Assembly: GCA_917880885.1 (NCBI GenBank)
Contig: OU862912.1
Span: 53,587,994 to 53,651,993 of the forward strand
From: Limnephilus marmoratus
Taxonomy: Eukaryota; Arthropoda; Insecta; Trichoptera; Limnephilidae
Reading direction: 5' to 3'
Length of the DNA stretch: 64,000 bases
The position numbers were made by a program, and so were the translations under genes. Below the pieces are notes generated by a model that worked only from the letters and a program-made list of their open reading frames with translations, ran no database searches and was not told the DNA's origin. Positions 24,301 to 37,000 of the stretch are shown in pieces; the first letter of the stretch is position 1, and every line of letters starts with the position of its first letter.

Positions 24301-27300
24301 CCACAATCCACAACCTCTAACAACCAATAGAAATGTAGTTATATATTAAAAAATCTAATAATATAACCTCAAATTTGTACCTTGCATTTCCATTTCCCCT
24401 GTGTTCTGTGTTGAGCCAACAAACACGAACGTATCTATGGTATCAACGGCTTACGAAAGACGCTTACACTGATTATTACTGACTGTAAAATAACAAATCT
24501 AATGGAAATTAATTATAGGTACATTTAAGGAACTTCAACTGTCAAAACAATGATGAAACTGTTAACAAGTTGCAACCTTGCAAACCGTGCGATGTTTATG
24601 CTAATGGAATTTTGAATTTACTGAAGATTTCATAAGAAAATGGTCTTTAACCACATTCTCCTAGAGACTTAAATCGTGCAAAAGCACTTTGAAAGGCGCC
24701 GTCGGTTTGTTTGTTCTGTTGAATAAAAGTACGGCGCTGTGATTGGTTAATGAATTTGGATCGCACTCATTCGTCGTAAAAGACAGTAAAAGATATATGG
24801 AAAAATAGATCTTACGTTTAAACTAAATATATGGAATTTGTAAAAAAATTCTGTAACTGACTATAAATTCGTAAATCGTTGAATTTCGTTGAATTAAAAC
24901 CAGATGCGTGCGCAGTCTGTATCTTTGGAAAGTGTTGCTAGAGCGTAATAATTATTTCGTACTATGGGTAATTTTTAAACGATTCAGGGAATATTATAAC
25001 AAATTTTTAATACAATATTTATTTTCTCACGGCGCCCCTTCGGAGTTGGCGCCAGGTTTTTTGCACGTTTTTGAACGTATGGCAGATCCGGCGCTGGACG
25101 TACGTACGGTCTCTGCCTGAGACTAGTACAAGGACGTAAAGTAAGCCTCGCCAATGGCTGCAATATCGTAAAATTAATAAAAACATGTAATTACCTGAGT
25201 GGCTTGTGGAACTGGCAAAGGTAATCGAACCTCTCGTCAGGGATGGGGACGCGACTTGCTGAAACAAAGGAACAGGTTAACACAATGCGATCAATTGTGG
25301 CAGAGACACATTACGATATATTTATATATATTATATGTTAAATTATTTATTTATTACACGACTTGACGGGCTTTTACATTATAGTTTATAAGTTGAGTAT
25401 CAAACAATGAAGAAAATATAATACAATGAGAAAATAAAATACACAATACAATATAAGGGAATGTACCCATACTACGTGACACTTTTAGGGGGGGGGGGTC
25501 TTTGGGTACGTTCCCTAACAACAAAAGCATATAATAAAATAAAAAAATACATATGTAAAAATAATAAGAAGCCTCACATTCAATATAAACAAAAATTGCA
25601 GAAATTATATAAATTATGCAAATCTATTCGTGTATAGAAGAATAAAAGTAATAGAATATACAACATTTATACAGATTAGTTATAAGATGAAATATATCAC
25701 TTAGATCAGAATGTTTATTTCCGAGACTGTGAATTTGGATAAGGAAATTGATAAATTGAAGTAATTCAGGACAGCCAATTTTGTAATGCAGTATTTTATG
25801 TAATAGTATTAAATCTGTGCTTATTCTTCTTTCTGAAAGTTTCAATAGATACATTTTATCCAGGAGGTAATTGCAATCAATGTTTATAACAATAATAACG
25901 TTATATTTATATAGCGCAGTTTTGTGACATTTCACTTCAAGTGCGTAAATATGTATAGTATAGAAATATGCAATTTATAGTTTATAAACCTTAAAATCAA
26001 ACTTCCGTTGAATCTTTTCAATGTTTTCTGAATGAATGTTGAAAAAGGGAGACCATAACGTTGAGTTATATTCAAGTTGGCAACTGACAAGGGTTTTATA
26101 TAACATAATAAATGTGCCAAAATCATTGAAATCTTTTACAGCTCTCAAAACAAAGCCAAGAGTCTTTAGGGCTTTGTTGATAAAATTATTAATATGACAT
26201 ACAAAGGTGGGTTTACTGTCGAACATAATTCCTAGATCCATAATTTCACTAATACAATTTAAATTTTCATCATTTAGGTAATGAATACTGACAAAAAATT
26301 GGATTTTTTATTTTTGAAAAAAATGAATGAACTGACATTTATGACTAAGCCCAACATTAAGGGGGGATAAGGTTTTAAAACTTTTTATTTTGTATTTTTT
26401 CTGAATGTACAACATGTCGAAAGAATTGTGTCAAAATTTCAAGTATATCGGAGTAAAACTAACAAAGATACAGCGCTTCAGGCGACCGGCCCTCATGCTC
26501 GATTCGACTATAAAAAACTTTAAATCGATTTTCTCGCAAACAACATTTTTAAAGTTCGTGAACATCATAACTTAAAAACTACTTGACCGATCATTTTGAA
26601 ATTTTGTACACCATTTCTACACATAAGAAGTCAAAGAGAGTTTAAAAGGTAGTCAAAGAGAGTTTTTTTTACCATTTTTTTCCATGTTATAATAACAAAT
26701 TCACGGAAATTTGTTTAGCAAAAATCGCGTTTTTCACTTCAAAATGCTGCAAAAAAAAACTCCCTCTTTTTTCAATGACACTTCAGATATTATACTATAA
26801 CGTGAATATAAAAAAATAAACCAACATTATTCATATCTCAAAAAAAATCATGAAATAAGCCTTTTTTCTCCTTTAAAACCTTAACCCCGTGATGCGCAAC
26901 CCACGAGCCCCCGTGCAGTCCGCTTTACTTGGATGACCGTCATTGGCTAATTATGCGCCCCAAACTGTATTTTTTTTTTTTTTTTTTTTTTTATTAGCAA
27001 AATTTTTTGATACATGGGAATAAGTACAAACATAATAACATAAAATATAAGAGAGTAACAAAAAATATCCCACAAAGGCGAAGCCTGTGCGTGGGTATTA
27101 TATTATGTGGTGGTTATTATTAAACAGTGGTGGTTAAAATAGAATTTAATAAACAAAAATTTTAACAAAACAAAAAACGACTTCAAAAAATGCACTAAAA
27201 AGTAAAAAAATAATTTCGTATTCTTCTACAACTTCATAATCAACTTACTTTTTCTTATCATCAATATGTAGGTACGATTGTTACTTTCGGAGTCGGTGTC

Positions 27301-28032
27301 AGTCAAGGTAGGTTTGTAACTACATACATAGTTATAGGTGAGGTGTGCTTGTATCGCACAAGCGACTTGACGAGGCGAGAGGCGAGAGCGGAGCCGCGGC
27401 GGCGCGGGGAGCTGTCAAGTGAACCCGCCGGGCCGGGTACCTTTGCTGACACCGACTCCAAAAAAACAATCGTACCTACATATTGATGATTAGAAAAAGT
27501 AAGTTGATTATGAAGTTGTAGAAGAATACGAAATTATTTTTTTACTTTTTAGTGCATTTTTTGAAGTCGTTTTTTGTTTTGTTAAAATTTTTGTTTATTT
27601 TTTGATTTTTAGTGAATCTGAAGTACACTAACTAATTTGTCTGAATATGGGTAAACCTACTAAACGTACTGCTCATATGAGACAGACATAATTTGACCAT
27701 AGCGACGTTAAGGTCAAATTAAGAGATTCGGCCGAGTTTCGTTAATTTGTCATGGATCCGATAATCAGAACTTAACCAAACTCTCACTAAATTACCCTTG
27801 AAGTACATCCTTTCCAATAAAAAAAGAATCATCGAAATCGGTTGACGTGATATTGAGTTATTCGTCCATTTGTCGCGCACATACTTATGCAAATTTAAGA
27901 CTTATATGGTTTTCTCATGGATGCTATTGTCGGAACTGGACCAAATTAAAATGGGACCACACGGGAAGCATCAGCTTTCAAATAAAAAAAGAATCATAAA
28001 TCGGTTCACCCAGTCAAAAGTTCTGGCGTAAC

Positions 28033-28092
<60 letters not shown>

Positions 28093-31000
28093 GTCGAATT
28101 GAGAACCTCCTCCTTTTTGAAGTCGTTTAAAAATATATATACATAGTGTCTTTAGAGATCAACATGATCGATTACCAACAGCGATGCGCTATTCACATTA
28201 TCAGTTGCATTTTATAACTTGAGCAAGGCATATCGTTTACACAAAACTACCTAGTTTTTATCATCAAACCACACTGACATTTAAAGGCCTAGGTATTATG
28301 TATTTTGAAATTATGTAATTTTTTCCCTTGGTTGATACATATGATATGTGGTCCTCAAAGTCACCTAAATTTCACTTCTGATTAATGCATTACTCAACTT
28401 GAAGGCATTTAACAAAATATCTCCAAATATAATCTCGTAGTTTTTATAAATATACAGTGGACAGTGTTTTTGTATATATACAGTGGACCCGCGGTAATCC
28501 GACAAACGTTTTGCAGGGCGATGTCGGATTATAGAGTACTGCCTAAGACCCTCTATAGTCCGGAATTATACAAATCAAATAATCTATTTGAACTACGAAT
28601 CATACTACATACGCACCAGATCTCCAAATCTCCCGAAGTGATCTGTGTTTCTGCAGCAACTTGCTCGATTACCTCCGAAGATTCCAAAGGGAAGACAAAT
28701 AGCAAAAACACAAATCTTTTGAGTTCTTTTAACGTTTTTTACAGGCAGGTTACGCATCTCAGAAGTAGGTTTTTCTTGTAATCTTGCTTGACAAACTTAA
28801 TAATATTCTGATCCTGATGTGTCGGATTACAGGGGGTGCCGGATTACCGCGGGTCCAACGTAAAAATTAATTTAATTTTTCCAAAAATTTTTACTGCATC
28901 TATCTGCCCGCGACTAAGGTTTTTATGATTTTTTTTCAGATGGAGGTAATTTTATCAAAAACTTCGAAATGGCAAAATTGTGCTTCGATAGCGAAAATAC
29001 CAAAGATATTGAAATACAAAAGAGATATGGCTATAGCACAGATAAGAGAAACAATTTCTCTTATCTAAGGGCTATAGTGTCCGCCCGACTGTCGGCGGAC
29101 TTACCTAATGGGAATAGCTTGCATACGGAAAGAATTTGTTCATTTAGTTGATTTTTTTAAGGTGTGCTGCAGTATAGTTGGAATATGGAAAGAATTCGTT
29201 CATTTAGTTTAACGTTCGTTTAGTTTATTCGTTCATTTAGTTTGTTCGTTAATTGGATAACAATATCGGCGACACCAGGAAGCACAGTCCCACCCAGTAA
29301 AATTGCGGATAGCACATCTCTTATATTTCAATATCTTTGGAAAATACCATCGAAATTTGGTTGTTTTTGAAAATGTGTTTGCTCTTGATTTTTTTTAAAG
29401 TCAACGATCAACAGCGGGATCAGCTTATATATTTAAGCAGACTATTTTATAAAATTTAATAAAAGCTGGGCGAAGTTAATCGTAATCGCCAGAGATTTCG
29501 TCCACGCAATGAGGCTTAGATTAACCGAGAAATGCGATTCCTGTTGGATTTGACAGCTCTTTCAATTTCACATTTTGTAAAACACCTTAAATAGAATAAT
29601 ATCATTGTAATGAGTTTCTTATAAATGTCACAAGAACAAAACATTCAATTTTATGATTTATTATTCTGGAAACAGGAATGAGTTGGACAGCGATTATATA
29701 ATTATACAAATAACCAAAATAAGACCGGTTAATAAATAATAAAATAAAAAAGATAAATAGAATACGTAGGTATTTAATTTTCAGTCTTCTCCGTCATTTC
29801 TTCGCCCTCCTCGGAGTGATCAGAGCTTAACTGTCTACTCGGCAGGGGAGAGCTCTCGACGGTAGTTTCAGAAAATACGCTATAGGTATCAGACTCAGCA
29901 CAGCACACTTGCTCCTCTAAGAAAGGATTATTATTCAAATTCATGAAGTCCAAATACTCCTTCGTCATTATACACCTGCCTTCAAAGTCATCTTTGATCT
30001 TTTTAAATGTCTCCAAACCTTCCGCAGTCATCTTGGGATTGTTGCATTTCAAGAATAGGCCAACTAGTACGGCAGCAGATACGGCAGGGGTTAAGCCAGG
30101 ATACTTTGGCCTTATTTTAGCTACGAATATCGTCGACTTGATGATCATGTCACTCAAACACTGCTCCAGATATCCTAATGCTGGGAGCTGGGAAACGTTG
30201 AGGAATGCCAAGGGTGTTTCAGTCTCATAATGAATTGCTTTATCGAAGTATTTTTCCGGTTCTTCCATAAAGTTGGTCAGGCATTTTGCATCAGCAAAAA
30301 GGTAAAATTTATCTTTGTAAGTAGCTGCGAATTCCAGGGATCCCTTCACGATTTTTCTTGTAGGGTAGTTATCGGAGAAACTAACAATGCATCGTCCATT
30401 TTCGTAAGGCTGTTTGTCATGCAAGTCGTACGTTCTTGCCGGTAGGAAGTCGGGTAAGGATACATCGATACAATAAGGAGATTTGAGGAAATCTTCGTAA
30501 TGCTCCTGACAAAACCAATAAAAGAAAGAATTCCATTGGACTAATCCAATTCTGTTGAATATTTCGCTTCTTCGCAATATAACATTGGATAGACAGGTGG
30601 GGCAATAGTCTTTTAAGTGACTGGCTTTTATACTAAACTCGTGAGAGGTGATACAGAATCTACCCAGGGGCACAACTGTTCCAGGAGCGTTGACGAGAAA
30701 TCGCACAATGTCGGCCATGTAGATTAAGAAATACTTCTTAGCTTCCCACCATATATGCCATTTAGACCAAGATGCTTCGATGGTTTCTAAATTCTGATAA
30801 TTTTGGCGAACGGACAGAAGGAAAACGGCATTTTTTTTAGTCCACGCTTTAAACCAGTGCAAAAGAAGGGGTTCGGAATATCTTGGCAGAGAACCATAGT
30901 AGTCATGATTCGTTTGCAGATATTCTTTAGATATATCTTCAGTACAGTTCAATTTTATAATAATGTAGGGAAAGATTTCAGATTGAAACAAAAAGATACC

Positions 31001-34000
31001 TCCTGCAGTTTTTTGCGGAAATCCGTCCAAAACAAACCCTTGGGTGAGAGATGTTACATCCATCGTACAGAGTTTTACAGCTTGCATAATAAGTTCGCTT
31101 GTCAAAGTTTCTGCTTCGGACAACATAGCGAGGATCTGTTGGGCCAAAACTGTCCAAGGAAAATGATCTAGAACACAACGAATAGAATGGCAAAGAGTCC
31201 GTACGCTGGTCCCGAATTCCTCTTGAAACCTTTTCGATAGAGTCGTTCTTCCTGATTTTGGTGGGCCCGTGATAGCAAATCTAATGGGAATATGTACGAT
31301 AGTATCAATTTTGTCAGAGTTAATAAAAATTAATGGATTTTTGCAAAATTTCAAACAGTTTTCATTTCCACTGCAGAAGTAAATATAAGACCTGTGTAGA
31401 ATAGGATAAACATTGTTGAAGTTTTTATCTCGAAGAAACATCTGCACAAGCGATTCATTTTCAAATACTCTGACGGGGCAAGTCACCCCAAATTTACTCA
31501 AAAAACAAAATCCTTTCGAAAGCAACAACTCTGCTAATTCCATGTCAATCACCGTTGTTTGTTCAAAGAAGGACTCGTTTCTGGGTTTCATTTCCGATAC
31601 ATATCTTTCGAGAATTTTCAGTGTTCTTTCATTTCTTTTGACAGAATCGACCTGGAACCACGGAATGAGTTCTTCTTCACATAGCTCCTTAAGATTTGTC
31701 ACCATTTCCATGTCAGATTCATACCATTCTTCTATGCGAGCTTTAATACGTTCAAATGCGCTTTCTTCGCTCTCCCATTCATTTGCAAACTCAGGTTCGG
31801 GAATAGCGGTATCAACCCGTAAAGTGACGTATTCTATTTCATCGTCAGGAATATCGAACAATGGCAACATTGTACTCTCTGATATATCTGAGAATTCAGA
31901 CTGGGTTCCGATTGACAGATTACTGTCTGTTCGTACATAGAAGGGCTCTGAAGATACAACGGCGATCACGGTTTCATTTTGTGGACTACGAGTCGATGTT
32001 ATTTCTCCTTCTTCTTCTGGACTCGGTTCTTCACCAAACACTGAAATATTTTGTTCTTCTGAACTCAGTTCTTCACCAACTACTGAAATATTTTGTGAAT
32101 TAGTCAAAACAGCGTCGATACTAATAAATGCTGTGTTCTCAACTTCCAAATATACAAAATAGGCAATAAAAAGAGAATGTCTATGGGAATTCCATATATT
32201 CAGAGCATTTTGTTTTTCAATCTCATATTCTTCTTGTCTCGCTTTTTGTTGTTTTTTCCATTGGAAGCAATTTAATTTGTACAACCTTTTATCGACTTCA
32301 GCAAGACTTGCGCGGATTTCAATGATTAAATCAGGAATATAGAAATACCCTTTGACGGTGTCAATTTCGGAGGGATGACATGGGAATCCATCTAGTATAA
32401 TTCCAGTGTTATTAAACGGTTCTGTAAACCAGAGTTTGGATAAAAGACCATTCAGGATATCAGTGGGCAGAGGTAGACCACTAACAAAATAATCTTTCAG
32501 TTGAGATATGGTTTCCAAATCTGTTTCAGACGCCGTTACGCGTAATTCATCAATTATTATGGTAATGCCTGGTTCATCCAGCCAATTGTAAAAATCTCGG
32601 CTATTACCTAGAGAAGACTGTAGTAAGCAACTAAAGGCAAAATTACAGAAATTTATATAAATTAAGCCCATTTTCTCGGCTAAAAGTTTTGCCATTGTAG
32701 TACGACCACTACCTATAGGACCTGTGAGGCATATCCTCCAAGGTGGTATATTTTCCGCGGGTTTTTCTGAGTTCATGAAATGCTCAGGATCTGATAAGAA
32801 CTCTCCCTGGTCCTCTAGCGATGCCATGTAATACGTTTTTTGTTTATAACTTTGTACAAATTCTTCTCTTCCTTTCCAAAGCACCGCATGCTTGTAGAAT
32901 GTGACGGGACAGTATGGTCCACAGACGCCGTAAAATGTTTTAACACTCAGATCTGGCGGATTATCCTCATCTTCTACTACGGCCTCAACTTCTGAAATAA
33001 ATGGTTTGCAATTGACACCGTAGCGGTAGCGAAGCAATTTTAAGGATTCGGCGATTAATTCTGAGGGAGACCAGGCACACGGTATGATGATTTCTATTGC
33101 GTCTATGAGACAAGCTTCTAACAATGACTTCAAATTTTTATATTCAATATTGAATTGCTTGGTCTCTGTAACAAATGTGTCGAACTCGGAGGCCTTCAAG
33201 GCACCGTGCGACTCGGCGGTCATTTCAGATGGAACATGTCGCAACTTGTTGTCTTCAAAATAGTCGTGTTCTAAAATTTTTGTGACCATTCTAGATATTT
33301 CAGATATAATAGAAGATTTACTATGGAACTGGGCAGAACGTTGATGAAGGTCTAATAAGGGCTCTTCCATTTTGTCAAAAATGCTATTAAGCAGCCTATC
33401 ATTTCTCCTTCTTGATTTGTGGGTTAGGAACGTTTCTAAATCGATATCCGTATTTTCAGTTAAACTAAACACATCGTCGGGCAAACAGTCATGTTCGACC
33501 AGGGCATCCCAAAATTGAGCTTCGCAAGACATGCCATCAATGATCCATCCAAGTTTTTTTAAGTCTCTTTTTGGCATGCTTCTGTTTTGGTCGATTGCAA
33601 TAATCTTCTCTACTAAAACATTAATAATCTCATCATCTGTTGCATTTACATCATCATATCTATTTTCTTCGTTAATCAATTTTTTGGCACGTTTCTTAAT
33701 TTCATCATCCGTAGGAATTCTAGGAATATTAGTAAGAAGCATATCCGAGGGTGCATATTCCAAAAGGATGTTCGGTTCTTCAATAACATTCAAGCAGAAA
33801 TCTATAAAAACAGCTTTGTCCACAATTTCTGATAACATATTATTTGCAATCCACTCGTGACTTCCTGGGAACGATGCTATGGTAGAAACTGAAGGCTGTT
33901 TCTGTTCACTGTCAACTGAATCTCTTTTACTAGCGGACAACGTCACAGAAGCTGATTTGCTTTTAGAAGTCTTCGACTGTTCACCAGTTGAATCTCTTTT

Positions 34001-37000
34001 ACCGGTGGACAGCGTTGTAGAAGCTGATTTGCTTTTAGAAGTCTTCGACTGTTCGCCAGTTGAATCTCTTTTACCGGTGGACAGCGTCGCAGAAGCTGAT
34101 TTGCTTTTAGAAGTCTTTGACTGTTCGCCAGTTGAATCTCTTTTACTGGTGGACAGCGTTGCAGAAACTGATTTGGTTTTAGAAGTCTTCGACAAGGATT
34201 GTGTAGGTGGGAATATCGTAATATCCTCAGGTGACAAAAATTTTAAAAGTAAATTGTGAAATTCTGACTCATTTAATTCAGCGTACCTGTCTATAATTTG
34301 CATTGTTTCCAACGTCCATTGGTCCAGTGAGGCTAATCGTATGTTTTCCTTTTCAAGGCAAATTTCTTCCTCTTCTTTCACCACAATATCCCAAACTTCA
34401 TCACACGCTTGCTTAAGAATAAAGTGTTCCTTTTCTGTTATGACTTTTTGTCCGATTCTTTTAAAATCAATAATGACACCGTTGAAAAGCCAACTCAAAC
34501 ATTTCGCAAGGGTGCTTTTACCAGATTTTTTAGTACCTATAATGGCTATTCGACAGGTGGGAGTCAAATATTTAGCATTCAGAAACGGTCTTGGATTTCT
34601 ACAGAAAGTTTGCCGTGCATCTTCCGTAGATAACAAGAAAATGTGATCAAAAAGAATGACAGCATTTTTAGGTGTTCCGGTAACGCACTTCCTTTCGGTT
34701 AAAGCAACGGGACATTTTGTTCTCCACAAAGATTCCGAATACGGAAACCGGGGAGCTACCTTTTCTTTGCTTTCGAATTCATCCAAAAAATCTTTGCTAG
34801 AAAGATCATCGACATTTCCAACAACTTCTTCGCCTTCATCTTTTGTTTTGAAATCTTGGAGGAGAGTAGGCAACAAAACACGATGCAGAGGTAATATGGA
34901 TAGTTTGGCACGAACCACTTCAAAGTTAGTATCGTGACTACACCTACCGTCTACGTTAATCACGTATTGTGGATCATGAAGAGTAATGTATCGCTTTATT
35001 GCTGATTTAAGTCGCTTATTCATCTTTTTGAACTGTGATTCTACAAAATGGGAAAAATCAGATGGTCTCCAACACTGATATAGTGAAACTTTCGGGTTAA
35101 TTTTTTGTTTTTCAGTTTGAATACTATCATTTTCTTCTGAATTCCTTTTGTAAACTGTATCAGACCCGAATGGCATTTGAAAGTAGGAGCATTTTGGGTA
35201 AACCAAGACATTCTGGCCTCTCAAGGCAATAATGTCACCTTCGGGGCATGAAATTTCGATAATCACAGTTGGTGGGGTTTTTAAATTAGCAATGAAGTCA
35301 ACTTGGTCGTAGACAGATGTCCTTCTACAATAGTCACGCTCTTCATTCAATGGAATAATTCCAGAAAATTTCGTGCTGTAATCTATAGATACTTTAACTC
35401 GCAGGTTTTCAGTTTCATCTTCAGCAATTGATGCTATCGGTTCAACATCTTCTTCGACTTCTTCTCCGTGAATAGATTGGATATCTAGACTATCCAGCAA
35501 CTGTTCTACTGTCGACATTAAACTTAACATAAACAGTTCAACTGTCAGAAAGGCTTCCTCCGAGAAAAGCTCCCCGCAGCAGTCATTGCTTTTGTATGTT
35601 TCGACAAGAGGAATGCCTGACAGCACATAGCCTCTGTGCTGGACAACATCTGTGTTAAAAGATTCTTCTATAAGCTTCAGAATAACTTCGACAGTGATGA
35701 CATTACCACATCTCAAATTGAATTCGATGCATCGCCCAGCGTCACTTCTAAGGTTGATTTGTTCTTGAATGACATCATCAGGATTGATGTGGATGCAATT
35801 CCAATATTCGGCTAGCCTATCACCGAGAGCTTTCTCACCTAAGCCAGGTTTGCTCAGTATGATGAAGCATACGGGGGGACTTGACAGGTAATTGAGTTGG
35901 GCTTCTAGCTTGGACCAACAATTGTTACTATCTATGAGCAATTGTCCTATTTGATTCTCAACTTTCAGTCCCAATACAGATGTTTTAAAAGAAAATTTAT
36001 TGGGTTCAGTTTCTTTTGAATGATCACCATCCATTTCAAAATCTACTATTTTTTAATATCATTTTAAGAACTTGGAAGTTTTGTAATGACAGATCCTTTG
36101 GGTTTTTGCAAATTGTTTATTCTTTCAAGAGCATAATTGAAATTAGAAAATTTTCAAATAATTAATCTGATACGATAGGTAAGGTAGCATAAGGGGTACC
36201 TAACACTGAAAAGGCGATAAAGAATAAGGAAATTGATAATATTTTACAAATGGTAAGTGCAGGCACAAATAATACCAATCAATAATGTACAACAGTTAAA
36301 CCTATAAAAAGTTATTGGTGCATAGGCACACAACAAGATTTACCGAAAACAAAGGCCTAAAAATACTAAAAATATCAAATAAGTGTGTTATGTAATAATA
36401 TTAAATGGCAGAACCTACAGACAAGCTGATCTGTCACAGCTTTGTGGGACTCCCCATATCTTATATTGTATTAGATGTAATTATATTCAATTTAATAAAT
36501 AATAAATAAAAATAAAGAAAACCCTATGGCATTCATGATTTGTTATAGCACCATATCCCTGAGCTCCTGAGCAATTTTTGACCAAAAAATAATATTCAAC
36601 TAAAAAAAATTTCGCAGACCGGTATTCCAGATCGTAGGGAAATACAGATAGATGTCGAGACTGGTAAATCAGCCATTAGGGTATACACCTCGCTAAATCA
36701 GGCCGGTTTACCGTCCTGTAAGGTTCAAAGGGTTAATCCCACATATTTAGAAAATTAGATTACAGCAGGATAGATAAATTTAACAAAACAACACACATAT
36801 GTAAACAAGTAAAAAAAATTGTATGGGATAACAAATTGTTAAAATGAGTATGGTTAAATGAGTGATTGTTGGAACGCTTGACTAATTAGATGGATTAGTA
36901 AGGCTGAGTCAAGTCCCATAGACAGTCTTTTATTTCTTGCAACACACACTCCACACTTCTTAATTACCAACAATTCAAATAATCATTGTAAAATAAGAAG

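Noticed and set aside
33879..34259. 126-codon plus-strand ORF with Leu/Val/Ser repeats
   Set aside because: Antisense shadow of the 72-bp repeats in AK9.
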